Origin: Clostridia bacterium
GTDB taxonomy: Bacteria; Bacillota; Clostridia; Oscillospirales; CAG-382
Direction of reading: 5' to 3'
Assembly: GCA_017447445.1 (NCBI GenBank)
Contig: JAFSNK010000003.1
Location: forward strand, 62,001 to 126,000
Length of the DNA stretch: 64,000 nt
Made by a program: the position numbers and the translations under genes. The notes beneath the pieces are model-generated. The model ran no database searches, had not been told where the DNA came from, and was given only the letters and a program-made list of their open reading frames with translations. How positions within the stretch are numbered: the first letter of the stretch is position 1; each line of letters opens with the position of its first letter. This document shows positions 8,023-14,818 of this stretch, piece by piece.

Positions 8023-8211
8023 TTATTTCATACTGTTTTCGGCACGCTCGATGAGCTTTTTGACCATCTGGCCGCCTACGGAACCCGCCTGCTTGGAGGT
8101 GAGGTCGCCGTTATAACCGTCTTTCAGGTTGACGCCCACTTCGTTGGCGGCTTCCATCTTAAAGCGGTTCAGGGCTTCCTTCGCGCCGGGAACAACACTC
8201 TTCTTGGACAT
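8023..8211 (-). CDS. Alpha/beta-type small acid-soluble spore protein
   Basis: The 62-residue protein contains the family signatures ALNRFKMEAANEVGV and YNGDLTSKQAGSVGGQMVKKLI. Such proteins coat and protect DNA in the forespore and are degraded by the GPR protease on germination. The GPR site normally lies in the helix around KMEAANEVG. RBS AAAGGAG precedes the ATG. This gene is the best direct evidence that the organism forms endospores. Forespore-specific sigma-G control is expected, but I did not find a convincing sigma-G promoter. Confidence 0.95.
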   Translation of the reverse strand: MSKKSVVPGAKEALNRFKMEAANEVGVNLKDGYNGDLTSKQAGSVGGQMVKKLIERAENSMK

Positions 8212-8320
8212 CGTTTTATCTCCTTTTCGTATTAAAGCAATTATCTTTTTGCCTCGTCAATAGTTTTTGCATATACGAAAAGAATATACGTCCAATTTAT
8301 GGAAAAACGCGGGTTAGCCG

Positions 8321-9262
8321 TCAGCCGCGCGCCGTGTGCTTTTCTATCGCTTCCAGCAGGATCTTTTCCGCGTCGTTCCCCGCAATGTCCAGTCCTTCGG
8401 CAATAATGAGCCGAGTTTCGGGTATGCCGAACATATCGCGGAAAAGCGTTTTTATATATCCGTATCCGAAAAGGTTTTCGCCCGCGTATCCGCCCGCGGT
8501 GGCAACGTACCACGCCCGCTTCGCCCGGCAAAGTCCCTGCGGCACGCCGTTTTCGGCGTATCTGAAGGTCATCCCGTTCACGCAGACGTTTTCGATATAG
8601 CATTTCAGCACGGCGGGGAAGGAAAGGTCCCAGTACGGCGCGGCGATCATTATTTCCTCCGCGTCCGCGAACTGCTTTGCAAGGCCGAACATCGCGTCGG
8701 AACGGTCGCCTTTTTCGTTCAGCGCCGACCGCTTTTCCACAGTTTCGCCGTCGAGACAGCGGGGAAGTATATCATACAGCCGCACCCTTTCCGCGTCTCT
8801 GAACAGCGAATCGAGCAGCGCGTTCGCCAGCCGTCTCGTGCGGGAATCCCTGCGCGCGCACGCGTCGATGAACAGGACCTTTTCACCGCCGAAGCCGTCT
8901 TCCGTCTCCACGGCGCTTATGTAATACCTCTCCTGGAAGTTCACCGCTTCTGCGATCTCTCCGCGCGTGAAGCGCATCCCCTCCGGCGCGGCGACAAGCT
9001 TGTCCTCCACGTCGTTCGCGCGGTGAATAATGCCGATCACGCGCGCGGCGTATTCCTCGCAGGGCTTGTCAACGCCCAGCAGGTAAACGTCCAGCTCCTC
9101 GCCGTCGCCGCCGAGAACGCCGGGTATACAGCCGTAGTTAATAGGGTAAATGAGGTCGTATTTTTCTTTGTGATGAACATATCCCACCGGGCGGTCGACC
9201 GCGATCCTTACCGTCTTGCCCAAATAGCTCCGCACCTGCGTCTTGCGCTCTTCAAACGTCAT
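8321..9262 (-). CDS. Fusion of a pyrophosphatase-like domain and an NAD(P)H-dependent FMN oxidoreductase
   Basis: In the 313-residue protein, residues 1-115 match the short Firmicutes inorganic-pyrophosphatase-like family (VDRPVGYVHH, YPINYGCIPGVLGGDGEELDV, VIGIIHRANDVEDKLV). Residues about 125-313 form a flavodoxin-like NQO1/AzoR-type domain (VLFIDACARRDSRTRRLA, IAAPYWDLSFPAVLKCYIE, YVATAGGYAGENL). The frame is continuous with no internal start signal at the junction. The fusion is unusual, since the two are normally separate. It follows barstar by 9 nt with RBS AGAGGT, in one operon with barnase and barstar. Confidence 0.8.
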   Translation of the reverse strand: MTFEERKTQVRSYLGKTVRIAVDRPVGYVHHKEKYDLIYPINYGCIPGVLGGDGEELDVYLLGVDKPCEEYAARVIGIIHRANDVEDKLVAAPEGMRFTRGEIAEAVNFQERYYISAVETEDGFGGEKVLFIDACARRDSRTRRLANALLDSLFRDAERVRLYDILPRCLDGETVEKRSALNEKGDRSDAMFGLAKQFADAEEIMIAAPYWDLSFPAVLKCYIENVCVNGMTFRYAENGVPQGLCRAKRAWYVATAGGYAGENLFGYGYIKTLFRDMFGIPETRLIIAEGLDIAGNDAEKILLEAIEKHTARG

Positions 9263-9271
9263 AAAAAACCT

Positions 9272-9553
9272 CTATTTTACCTTAAAAGATAACCGTTCGC
9301 ATTTGTTCGCCGCGTCGTAAAAAACTTCAAGCAGTTTGCACCCGTATGCGCCCAGCGCGTTAAGCATAATTCCTGCGTTTTTCAGCGTTATGCTGCCGCC
9401 GTATTCGTTCAACAGGTCGTCAAGCGCGTCCAGATTCCTGCCGAAATAATCCGGGAAGTTCAAGACTGCGGCCATGTGGCTGTAGGCGGATTCGCGCGTT
9501 TGCATCGCCCTGCCGTCAAGCACGTATATCTTTTCCAAAGAATATTTTTTCAT
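9272..9553 (-). CDS. Barstar-family ribonuclease inhibitor
   Basis: The 93-residue acidic protein has the barstar pattern MKKYSLEKIYVLDGRAMQTRESAYSHMAAVLNFPDYFGRNLDAL shown in parts: the DG near residue 13, FPDYFGRNLDALDD (the helix that plugs the RNase active site) and a C-terminal strand. It should hold the co-encoded barnase-like enzyme inactive in the cytoplasm. Its ATG lies 4 nt after the barnase stop with RBS CGAGGA, so the two are made together. Confidence 0.9.
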   Translation of the reverse strand: MKKYSLEKIYVLDGRAMQTRESAYSHMAAVLNFPDYFGRNLDALDDLLNEYGGSITLKNAGIMLNALGAYGCKLLEVFYDAANKCERLSFKVK

Positions 9554-9556
9554 TTT

Positions 9557-10186
9557 CTATCCTCGTTTCAGTTCGGTAAACGTTTCGTAATGGTCGTCGG
9601 TGTAATAGATCAGCCCGTCGCTGGAATAAACTATCCGCTTCGCGCCGCGCTTGCCGCCCGCGTAGTCGACGTCGCATTCGTACCAGGTCCTGCCGTTCTT
9701 CTTCGGCAGCAGCCCTTCGCGGTTGCCGAACACGTCGCCGCCGATGGATTTCCCGGGCGCGAATCTCCAAAGGTCGCCGCCCTCCCAGCCAAGCTCCTCC
9801 GCCTGCTTTTTGGTAATAAAGTTCCGCGGCAGTTTTTTGTAAGTGCGCAGGTAAAGCGCCACGTCTTCTTTGGAGGTATAGCTGCCGTCTTCGGCGATAT
9901 TCGCCGCGGGCGCGGATCCTTCGCTTCCGCTTTGCTCGCCGCCGCTTTCGGCTTGCTGCGCCGCCTCGCTCGCCCCGGTCTGCGATTCGCTCTGCGTGGT
10001 CTGGCTGCCCGTTTCGGTCTGCGCGGAGCGTTCCTCCGCCGTCTGCGACGATCCGCCCCAGCCCAGCAGTTCGCCTATCGGCTTGCCGGTTATTTTCGGA
10101 ATAATTATCACCGCCGCGATTATCAGCACCGCGGCTATCACCGACATCAGCGTTTTGTTCTTAAAAAGCTTCGTCAACTTTTCCAT
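9557..10186 (-). CDS. Membrane-tethered or secreted barnase-type ribonuclease
   Basis: The 209-residue protein has a short basic N-terminus, one hydrophobic helix (LMSVIAAVLIIAAVIIIP, about 12-31), and a long Ser/Thr/Gln/Glu linker (about 40-95). The C-terminal about 105 residues closely follow barnase: LRTYKKLPRNFITKKQAEELGW, PGKSIGGDVFGNREGLLP, GRTWYECDVDY, and DGLIYYTDDHYETF. The catalytic Glu (WYEC) and His (DDHYETF) and the active-site arginines are present. It is probably displayed outside the cell on its N-terminal anchor or released from it. The start at 10186 has RBS CGGAGAAG and sits 28 nt downstream of the expected transcription start. Confidence 0.9.
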   Translation of the reverse strand: MEKLTKLFKNKTLMSVIAAVLIIAAVIIIPKITGKPIGELLGWGGSSQTAEERSAQTETGSQTTQSESQTGASEAAQQAESGGEQSGSEGSAPAANIAEDGSYTSKEDVALYLRTYKKLPRNFITKKQAEELGWEGGDLWRFAPGKSIGGDVFGNREGLLPKKNGRTWYECDVDYAGGKRGAKRIVYSSDGLIYYTDDHYETFTELKRG

Positions 10187-10220
10187 ATCGCTTCTCCGTT
10201 TGTTATTTTGCCTTAACTGT

Positions 10221-10249
10221 ATTTTACTGAATCCGCGCCGTTTTGTCAA
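10221..10249 (-). promoter_or_regulatory. Promoter of the barnase-barstar-fusion operon
   Basis: Read on the minus strand: TTGACA (10249-10244), 17 nt, TAAAAT (10226-10221). The leader to the barnase ATG is short. Confidence 0.8.
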
Positions 10250-10341
10250 TATTTTTTGCGATCCCGCGCGCCTCCCGGCGGGGTAAACGCCTTCTTTTTC
10301 CCGCGCCAACCGCCGCTTTCGGCGTTATCTGGCTTTTGCGG

Positions 10342-11310
10342 CTAATTCTCGAAATATTCGGTTATGATCCTGCCGCAGTACGGCGCGAAAAACGCCTTCT
10401 TTTCCTCGTGCTCCGCGTCGCTTTCCCGCGTGTGGCGAAAAACCGCGACTTCTTCCAGCCCCGCGCAGTTTTCCAGTACGGCGCGGAGGTATTCCCGGTC
10501 GGCGCGGATGCCGTGTCCCAGTACGATGATCCGCTTCGCGCGGGAGCAGTCCGGCGAAGTTTCGTCCGGCGTATTTGCGAACCGGGCGGCGTAACTGTAT
10601 TCGGGGATGCGTTTTTCCGGCTCCGCGTCCCCGTCAAGCCCGCGCGCGGAATTCGCCGCCGCGAGATACAGCTCCATGGCATCGCAGCGTTTCCGGAAAA
10701 GGTCACTTCCCGGCGTTATCCCTTGGCTCCTCAGCGCGCGGCGGAACCGCAGCATTTCGCGGCAAAGCGCTTTCGACCAGCGCATATCCTCATATCCGGC
10801 GAGGCAGGGCTCCGCGCGGTAATCATACCCCAGAAGTATGTCGTTTTCTTTCAGCGAGCCGTGCACGAAAAACACGTTGTCGGTGTAGGCGGACGCGGTA
10901 TCGGTGTAATTAAAGTTCAGCGCAAGCGTGTGCGGCGAAAGATACTTTGCCAGCGCCGGCTGTATTTCCGGCGGGTGCTTCGCCGTCTCCGCGGCAAGAT
11001 ATTCCGCCAGCAGCAAGTGTATCCGCCCGAACGATCCGCACAGCGCCTCCGCTTCGCGCCGGTTGGATTCATGCTCCGCGCCGTCGCTCACCGAACCCCG
11101 GAACAGCTTCAGAGTAAGGCGCTCCACGTTGTTTTCGAAATCGTACCAGGTCTCCGTTTCGCCGTATTTTTCGCATAAGGCGCGGAAAACGTCCAGCGCG
11201 GGCGCGCGCACCGCGTTCACAAACGATCCGTAGTCTGTTTTGTATCCGTGATTCAGGTCGAACCCGTTGCCTATCAGCGCGACGGTTTCTCCGCTTTTGC
11301 GGTTTTTCAT
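10342..11310 (-). CDS. AbiH-family abortive-infection protein
   Basis: The 322-residue protein has an N-terminal nucleotide-binding-like motif ALIGNGFDLNHGYKTDY, a central LNFNYTDT with HGS soon after, and IIVLGHGIRADREYL near the C-terminus, the ordered motifs of the AbiH family first known from lactococcal phage resistance. The mechanism is not settled for the family. RBS GGAGGT precedes the ATG at 11310. It is GC-rich like the backbone and is probably a single-gene unit. A second AbiH, AT-rich and different in sequence, lies 1.8 kb away in the opposite direction. Confidence 0.85.
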   Translation of the reverse strand: MKNRKSGETVALIGNGFDLNHGYKTDYGSFVNAVRAPALDVFRALCEKYGETETWYDFENNVERLTLKLFRGSVSDGAEHESNRREAEALCGSFGRIHLLLAEYLAAETAKHPPEIQPALAKYLSPHTLALNFNYTDTASAYTDNVFFVHGSLKENDILLGYDYRAEPCLAGYEDMRWSKALCREMLRFRRALRSQGITPGSDLFRKRCDAMELYLAAANSARGLDGDAEPEKRIPEYSYAARFANTPDETSPDCSRAKRIIVLGHGIRADREYLRAVLENCAGLEEVAVFRHTRESDAEHEEKKAFFAPYCGRIITEYFEN

Positions 11311-11492
11311 CCGCGCACACCTCCGTTCACCGGTATTTTAACACATAACGGGCGGGTTTTCAACACGAAAACGCAGCGTCCGCGCATACGTTTCCGGCAC
11401 GCGCGCCGCCGAAAAAGGGAATATGCAATAATTATGTAAAAAAATACCCCCTTGTTTTGTAACATAATTGAAAAGGTTTTGTGCCGCAGGGG

Positions 11493-11521
11493 TTGACAAA
11501 CAACAATATGGTGTATATAAT
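11493..11521 (+). promoter_or_regulatory. Consensus promoter at the head of the glycan locus
   Basis: TTGACA (11493-11498), exactly 17 nt, TATAAT (11516-11521). The stretch 11311-11492 before it, upstream of the divergent AbiH gene, shows no gene. The leader to the first ATG is about 105 nt. Confidence 0.9.
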
Positions 11522-11584
11522 ATATATGTTATAAACTATCTTAAAATGTAAAACTGTGTCCGCCGTTCGGTTGACATAATCTTT

Positions 11585-11609
11585 GCCGCGAGGCGATTGC
11601 GTCCGCGGC
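11585..11609 (+). promoter_or_regulatory. Hairpin in the leader of the small first gene
   Basis: GCCGCG (11585-11590) pairs with CGCGGC (11604-11609) around a 13-nt loop, inside the untranslated leader and about 20 nt before the RBS (CAGGAGCG). No T-run follows, so it is not a terminator. A role in regulation is only a possibility. Confidence 0.4.
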
Positions 11610-11632
11610 GGGTATAGAACAGGAGCGATATA

Positions 11633-11863
11633 ATGGATTTTCAGCTTCATCCGTCCGTAAGCAAAATAACCAGCCCCATAATCCTGCGCGTCAAAAGCAA
11701 ATATTCCGACACGTACTTCGAGCATAAATACAACAACGGCTACGAGGTTTCTACAATCATCTTCACCGACGAGTACGAGGTCAAGTCCGTCAAAGCCCGG
11801 GACAATATGATCGTCCTCTCTTTAATTGCGACTAACGATCCCGGCGCAATGGAGGAATCCTGA
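11633..11863 (+). CDS. Small protein of unknown function
   Basis: The protein has 76 residues, no membrane segment or signal, and alternating beta-prone stretches (PIILRVKSKYSDTYFEH, YEVSTIIFTDEYEVKSV, NMIVLSLIATND). I do not recognise a family. It has its own consensus promoter, an RBS, and a terminator immediately behind it, so it is a separate transcription unit unless the terminator is read through. Its position at the head of the glycan locus suggests a regulatory role, but nothing in the sequence shows that. Confidence 0.6.
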   Translation: MDFQLHPSVSKITSPIILRVKSKYSDTYFEHKYNNGYEVSTIIFTDEYEVKSVKARDNMIVLSLIATNDPGAMEES

Positions 11864-11897
11864 CGCGCGAGAGATAACCTCCTGCGCGTTGTTTTTG
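11863..11897 (+). terminator. Terminator/attenuator behind the small first gene
   Basis: ACGCGC (11863-11868) and GCGCGT (11884-11889), with an inner GAG/CTC pairing, are followed by GTTTTT. Because the glycan genes follow in the same direction with no other strong promoter seen before 11944, it may work as an attenuator. Confidence 0.75.
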
Positions 11898-11943
11898 TTA
11901 GAACGTTAAAGTTATTACGGAATCGAAACATTGGAGTTAAAAA

Positions 11944-12198
11944 ATGGGTGTCATTAACGATACTAGATTCGACGGCATTGAGCCGTTTGATAAAAAAGTG
12001 TGGCTTTCCAGTCCCACTATGCACGGCGACGAGCAGCATTGGGTAGACGAGGCGATCCGGACCAACTGGGTAAGCACCGTCGGCGAAAACATCAGCGAGG
12101 TTGAAAAGCAGTGCGCGCGGATTATCGGGCGCAAATATGCTGTCGGTCTGTCCTGCGGCACCGCTGCTTTGCATTTGGCGATAACACTTTACGTGTAA
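11944..12198 (+). pseudogene. N-terminal remnant of a DegT/DnrJ/EryC1/StrS aminotransferase
   Basis: The 84 codons match the beginning of the complete aminotransferase at 14819: WVDEAIRTNWVSTVGEN corresponds to VREAFDANWITTEGDN, and AVGLSCGTAALHL to AVGLSCCTAALHL. The frame then ends at TLYV and a stop. The PLP-lysine region and everything after it are missing, so it cannot be active. A full-length protein has about 400-430 residues. Confidence 0.85.
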
Positions 12199-12264
12199 AA
12201 CCATAAGGGCAACACTAAAGTGTGTACTAAACACTGGAATAGCATATGCAGTAGAGGATTTTTA

Positions 12265-12624
12265 ATGGTAACTTTGCAAAACAATTATAAGTATACTGAA
12301 GTTCAACTCCGGAAGAAAGTAAACGGAGTGTATAACAGAGTTATTAAAAGGTTAATAGATTTTTGCCTCGGGCTTATCTTGTTCATTATTTGCCTTCCAT
12401 TGTACTTGTTTATTACAATCGCAATTGGTTTTCAAGATGGTTTTCCTGTTTTATATCGTGCCCCGCGTGGGGGATATCATAATAAAACTTTCAAGATCTG
12501 TAAATTTCGTAGTATGGTCAAAAACGCCGATAAAATAGGGGGTTACACAACGGCGTATCACGATCCAAGAGTTACAAAAGTCGGTGCAATTCTTCGTAAA
12601 TCCAAACTAGCGCGAGTAATATGA
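12265..12624 (+). pseudogene. N-terminal remnant of a bacterial sugar transferase (phosphoglycosyl transferase)
   Basis: The 119 codons carry the membrane re-entrant/TM region (IDFCLGLILFIICLPLYLFITIAI), RAPRGGYHNKTFKICKFRSM, and then RKSKLARVI and a stop. In intact members the sequence continues with the DELPQLINVLKG block that completes the active site, so the gene breaks one or two residues before it. Together with the upstream aminotransferase remnant it repeats the gene order of the intact pair at 14819-16863. Confidence 0.8.
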
Positions 12625-13063
12625 TAAATGCATAAAAGGTCCAACTACAATTGCTGCTTAACACACTTGGTTGTACCGAGCAAGGACACGCGGTAGAATT
12701 CGCAAATGTTATATAATTACAGGAACAGAAACTGCTCCAACTAATAAGATTTTTCATTACCTATAAAACAGGCAAAACCTACCACCATCATACATTATAC
12801 CACAGGAGAAGACAATACGCAAGAATAAAATTCTACAACAGATAAAAGTCGTTTGGAAATTGTTCGATAAATCCTAATGTGCGAAATACTTTGATATTTG
12901 CTATTTGTGCTTAACTAGCTTGAGCCCAAATAAGAGTTCTCAAAAAGAAGATGCCGGCACCAAACCAGTTTCAAAAAAACTATCATTGGAGTGTAGGCGC
13001 TATTCCCCCATAAATGTTTTCAAAAGACGATGATTAGAGCATTTACGAGAACCATTTTCGGAA
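12625..13063. other. AT-rich non-coding stretch (439 nt)
   Basis: No convincing reading frame, RNA gene or terminator was found. The stretch lies between the sugar-transferase remnant and the AbiH cassette and carries the left copy of the imperfect direct repeat (12951-12991). It is most likely recombination debris. Confidence 0.6.
12951..12991 (+). repeat. Left imperfect direct repeat flanking the AbiH cassette
   Basis: About 41 nt beginning ATGCCGG and ending CATTGGAG, roughly 70% alike to 14692-14731 by eye. Both copies contain ATGCCGG, an AAACC block, an A-run and CATTGGAG in the same order and spacing. Confidence 0.6.
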
Positions 13064-14329
13064 ATGAATACGAGAAGCATGGAAGATAGAAACAGATGCA
13101 TTGATACACTTTTTGTGATTGGGAACGGTTTTGATATATGGCAGGGCTTGGGGACGAGTTATAACGAGTTTAGAGAATACTATTTAACTCATCGGGATCA
13201 AATCTTGAAGCGCCTGCATATAAAGAAACGCCAAATAGTTTGTTCTTCCGGGAAAGTGATAGAACTCAGCGATGTTGAGTTGGTCTATGGAGATCCATTT
13301 CATCCTAAAGAACTGGACAAAGAGTTTTGGGGGAATTTTGAAACATCTCTAAGTGAAATAGATACCGAAAGACTTAACCTCTTTTTCGATAAAGATCGCA
13401 AGGGCCTACGGGCAATGGAAAAGAGCGTAAGAAACGCGAAGAGAATACTGACGGAAGCCTTTTGCGGATGGATTGCATCTCTTACCATAACCAAACAAAA
13501 GAGTGAGTATGATTTTGGTAGCAACTGTGTGTTTATCAACTTCAACTACACAGACACATTGGAGAAACGCTTTGGCGTAAGCAGCAATCTGATTTATCAC
13601 ATCCACGGCGAAGCCTCGGATAAAAAATCAATTATCTTTGGACATTCAAAGCATCCGCAGCTTCCGGAGCCATTCCTGTATCGAATTGGCGGAAGATATA
13701 GAGGCTTGTACTTTGTAGATAGGCTACTATATGAAACGGACAAACATGTGCAAGATAACATCCAATCGCTTTGCATGTTTCTTGCACTCAGCGGAGCAAG
13801 TTGCGAGAGCATAAAAAACATCTATATCCTTGGACAATCAATGAGCTTGCCGGATCTTGAATACTTTGCATTTCTTGCAAGTGCTACATCAACAAAAGAA
13901 AATGCGAAGAAGGAAAGCGAATCTGCAAGTGCTGATGAGGAACAGAATGCGCTTGATGAGTTGTTCTTAAACCTTCAATATACGGTTGACCGTGTAGGAT
14001 ACGGGCTTGATGAAGATGAAATTGACGAGGAAGAACTAAAAGCCATTGAAAGAAGACGCATAAGCGAGCAGGAGGATAGATCCTCTCAGTATCAAAACCT
14101 CTTCTATAAGATGCTGAAAAAAGGACAAAAGAAAAAAGCCCTAGATATGGATGGCGATAGATGCCTACCGGATAAGCGAATAGAAGACGCTAAATGGATC
14201 ATCTCATATCATGGCGATAAATCAAGAATTTGGATTGAAAAAGTCATGGAAACACTGGGATGCAGCAACTACCAACTATACCCAACAATTGACGAATGTA
14301 TTGCTCAGTATAAGGTTTGCGTGAAATAG
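13064..14329 (+). CDS. AbiH-family abortive-infection protein (second, divergent copy)
   Basis: The 421-residue protein has FVIGNGFDIWQGLGTSYNEF near the start, FINFNYTDTLEKRF and YHIHGEA in the middle and IYILGQSMSLPDLEYF, the AbiH motif set. A long charged insertion (about residues 280-360, Glu/Lys/Asp-rich) makes it larger than the backbone copy. The start at 13064 has a poor RBS; an ATG 15 nt downstream is an alternative. It is AT-rich. With the 83-residue gene behind it, it lies between imperfect direct repeats inside a locus that otherwise makes glycan, which suggests an inserted defence cassette. Confidence 0.85.
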   Translation: MNTRSMEDRNRCIDTLFVIGNGFDIWQGLGTSYNEFREYYLTHRDQILKRLHIKKRQIVCSSGKVIELSDVELVYGDPFHPKELDKEFWGNFETSLSEIDTERLNLFFDKDRKGLRAMEKSVRNAKRILTEAFCGWIASLTITKQKSEYDFGSNCVFINFNYTDTLEKRFGVSSNLIYHIHGEASDKKSIIFGHSKHPQLPEPFLYRIGGRYRGLYFVDRLLYETDKHVQDNIQSLCMFLALSGASCESIKNIYILGQSMSLPDLEYFAFLASATSTKENAKKESESASADEEQNALDELFLNLQYTVDRVGYGLDEDEIDEEELKAIERRRISEQEDRSSQYQNLFYKMLKKGQKKKALDMDGDRCLPDKRIEDAKWIISYHGDKSRIWIEKVMETLGCSNYQLYPTIDECIAQYKVCVK

Positions 14330-14407
14330 TTAATATAAATTGACACAGAGCAACGATGATTTTCTGGGCGAAAGTAGGTTAAAGCAGCTTGCTAAGGAGA
14401 TGACAAA

Positions 14408-14659
14408 ATGAACAAGAAATATGACATCCCCGATACTCTTATGCGTTATGACGTGACCTCTATTAAGTATCCGACTGCAGAGTATATTCTTGGGAAAAAG
14501 GTGCCTGTATTTGACGAAGGCGGTCACTACAGGATTGACAACTCTCATATTTTCGACAAATTCAAAATCAAGGAGATCGTCCATGAAGGAGATACAATTA
14601 CCCTGAAGATGAGGGACGAAGAAGTGGTTTTGACGGTATGCGAAAAAGAAAACAAATAA
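14408..14659 (+). CDS. Small unknown protein in the AbiH cassette
   Basis: The protein has 83 residues with a strong RBS (AAGGAGATG) before the ATG. It is predicted soluble and beta-rich (VPVFDEGGHYRIDNSHIF, FKIKEIVHEGDTITLKMRDEEVVLTV). I do not recognise a family. It starts 78 nt after AbiH and lies inside the same repeat-bounded segment, so it may be a partner, immunity or regulatory factor for AbiH. That role is inferred from position only. Confidence 0.65.
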   Translation: MNKKYDIPDTLMRYDVTSIKYPTAEYILGKKVPVFDEGGHYRIDNSHIFDKFKIKEIVHEGDTITLKMRDEEVVLTVCEKENK

Positions 14660-14691
14660 TGATTTATTGATAACTGTTGGAGGGAAAGAGA

Positions 14692-14731
14692 ATGCCGGTA
14701 CAAAACCGGCATCTAAAAATCAACATTGGAG
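14692..14731 (+). repeat. Right imperfect direct repeat flanking the AbiH cassette
   Basis: Partner of 12951-12991. This copy also contains a perfect small palindrome, ATGCCGG-tacaaaa-CCGGCAT, which the left copy has lost or never had. No T-run follows, so it is not a normal terminator. Confidence 0.6.
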
Positions 14732-14818
14732 CACAGACACAATCATCCCGTATTTTACAGTATATCACAAAAATAATGAATAGTCAAGATACATTTTGTT
14801 TTTGCGAGGTTAATTCTT

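Noticed and set aside
8211-8300. Sigma-G promoter for the spore protein gene
   Set aside because: A GTATA-like -35 can be placed, but no CATNNTA-like -10 lies at 17-18 nt; not strong enough to report.
8241-8603. 120-codon minus-strand frame overlapping the end of the fusion gene
   Set aside because: Overlaps the oxidoreductase domain in another frame, Arg-rich, no RBS.
14692-14731. Possible integron attC site because of the palindrome and cassette-like gene
   Set aside because: The R-box/L-box core (GTTRRRY and RYYYAAC) is not found in both copies, and no integron integrase is seen.
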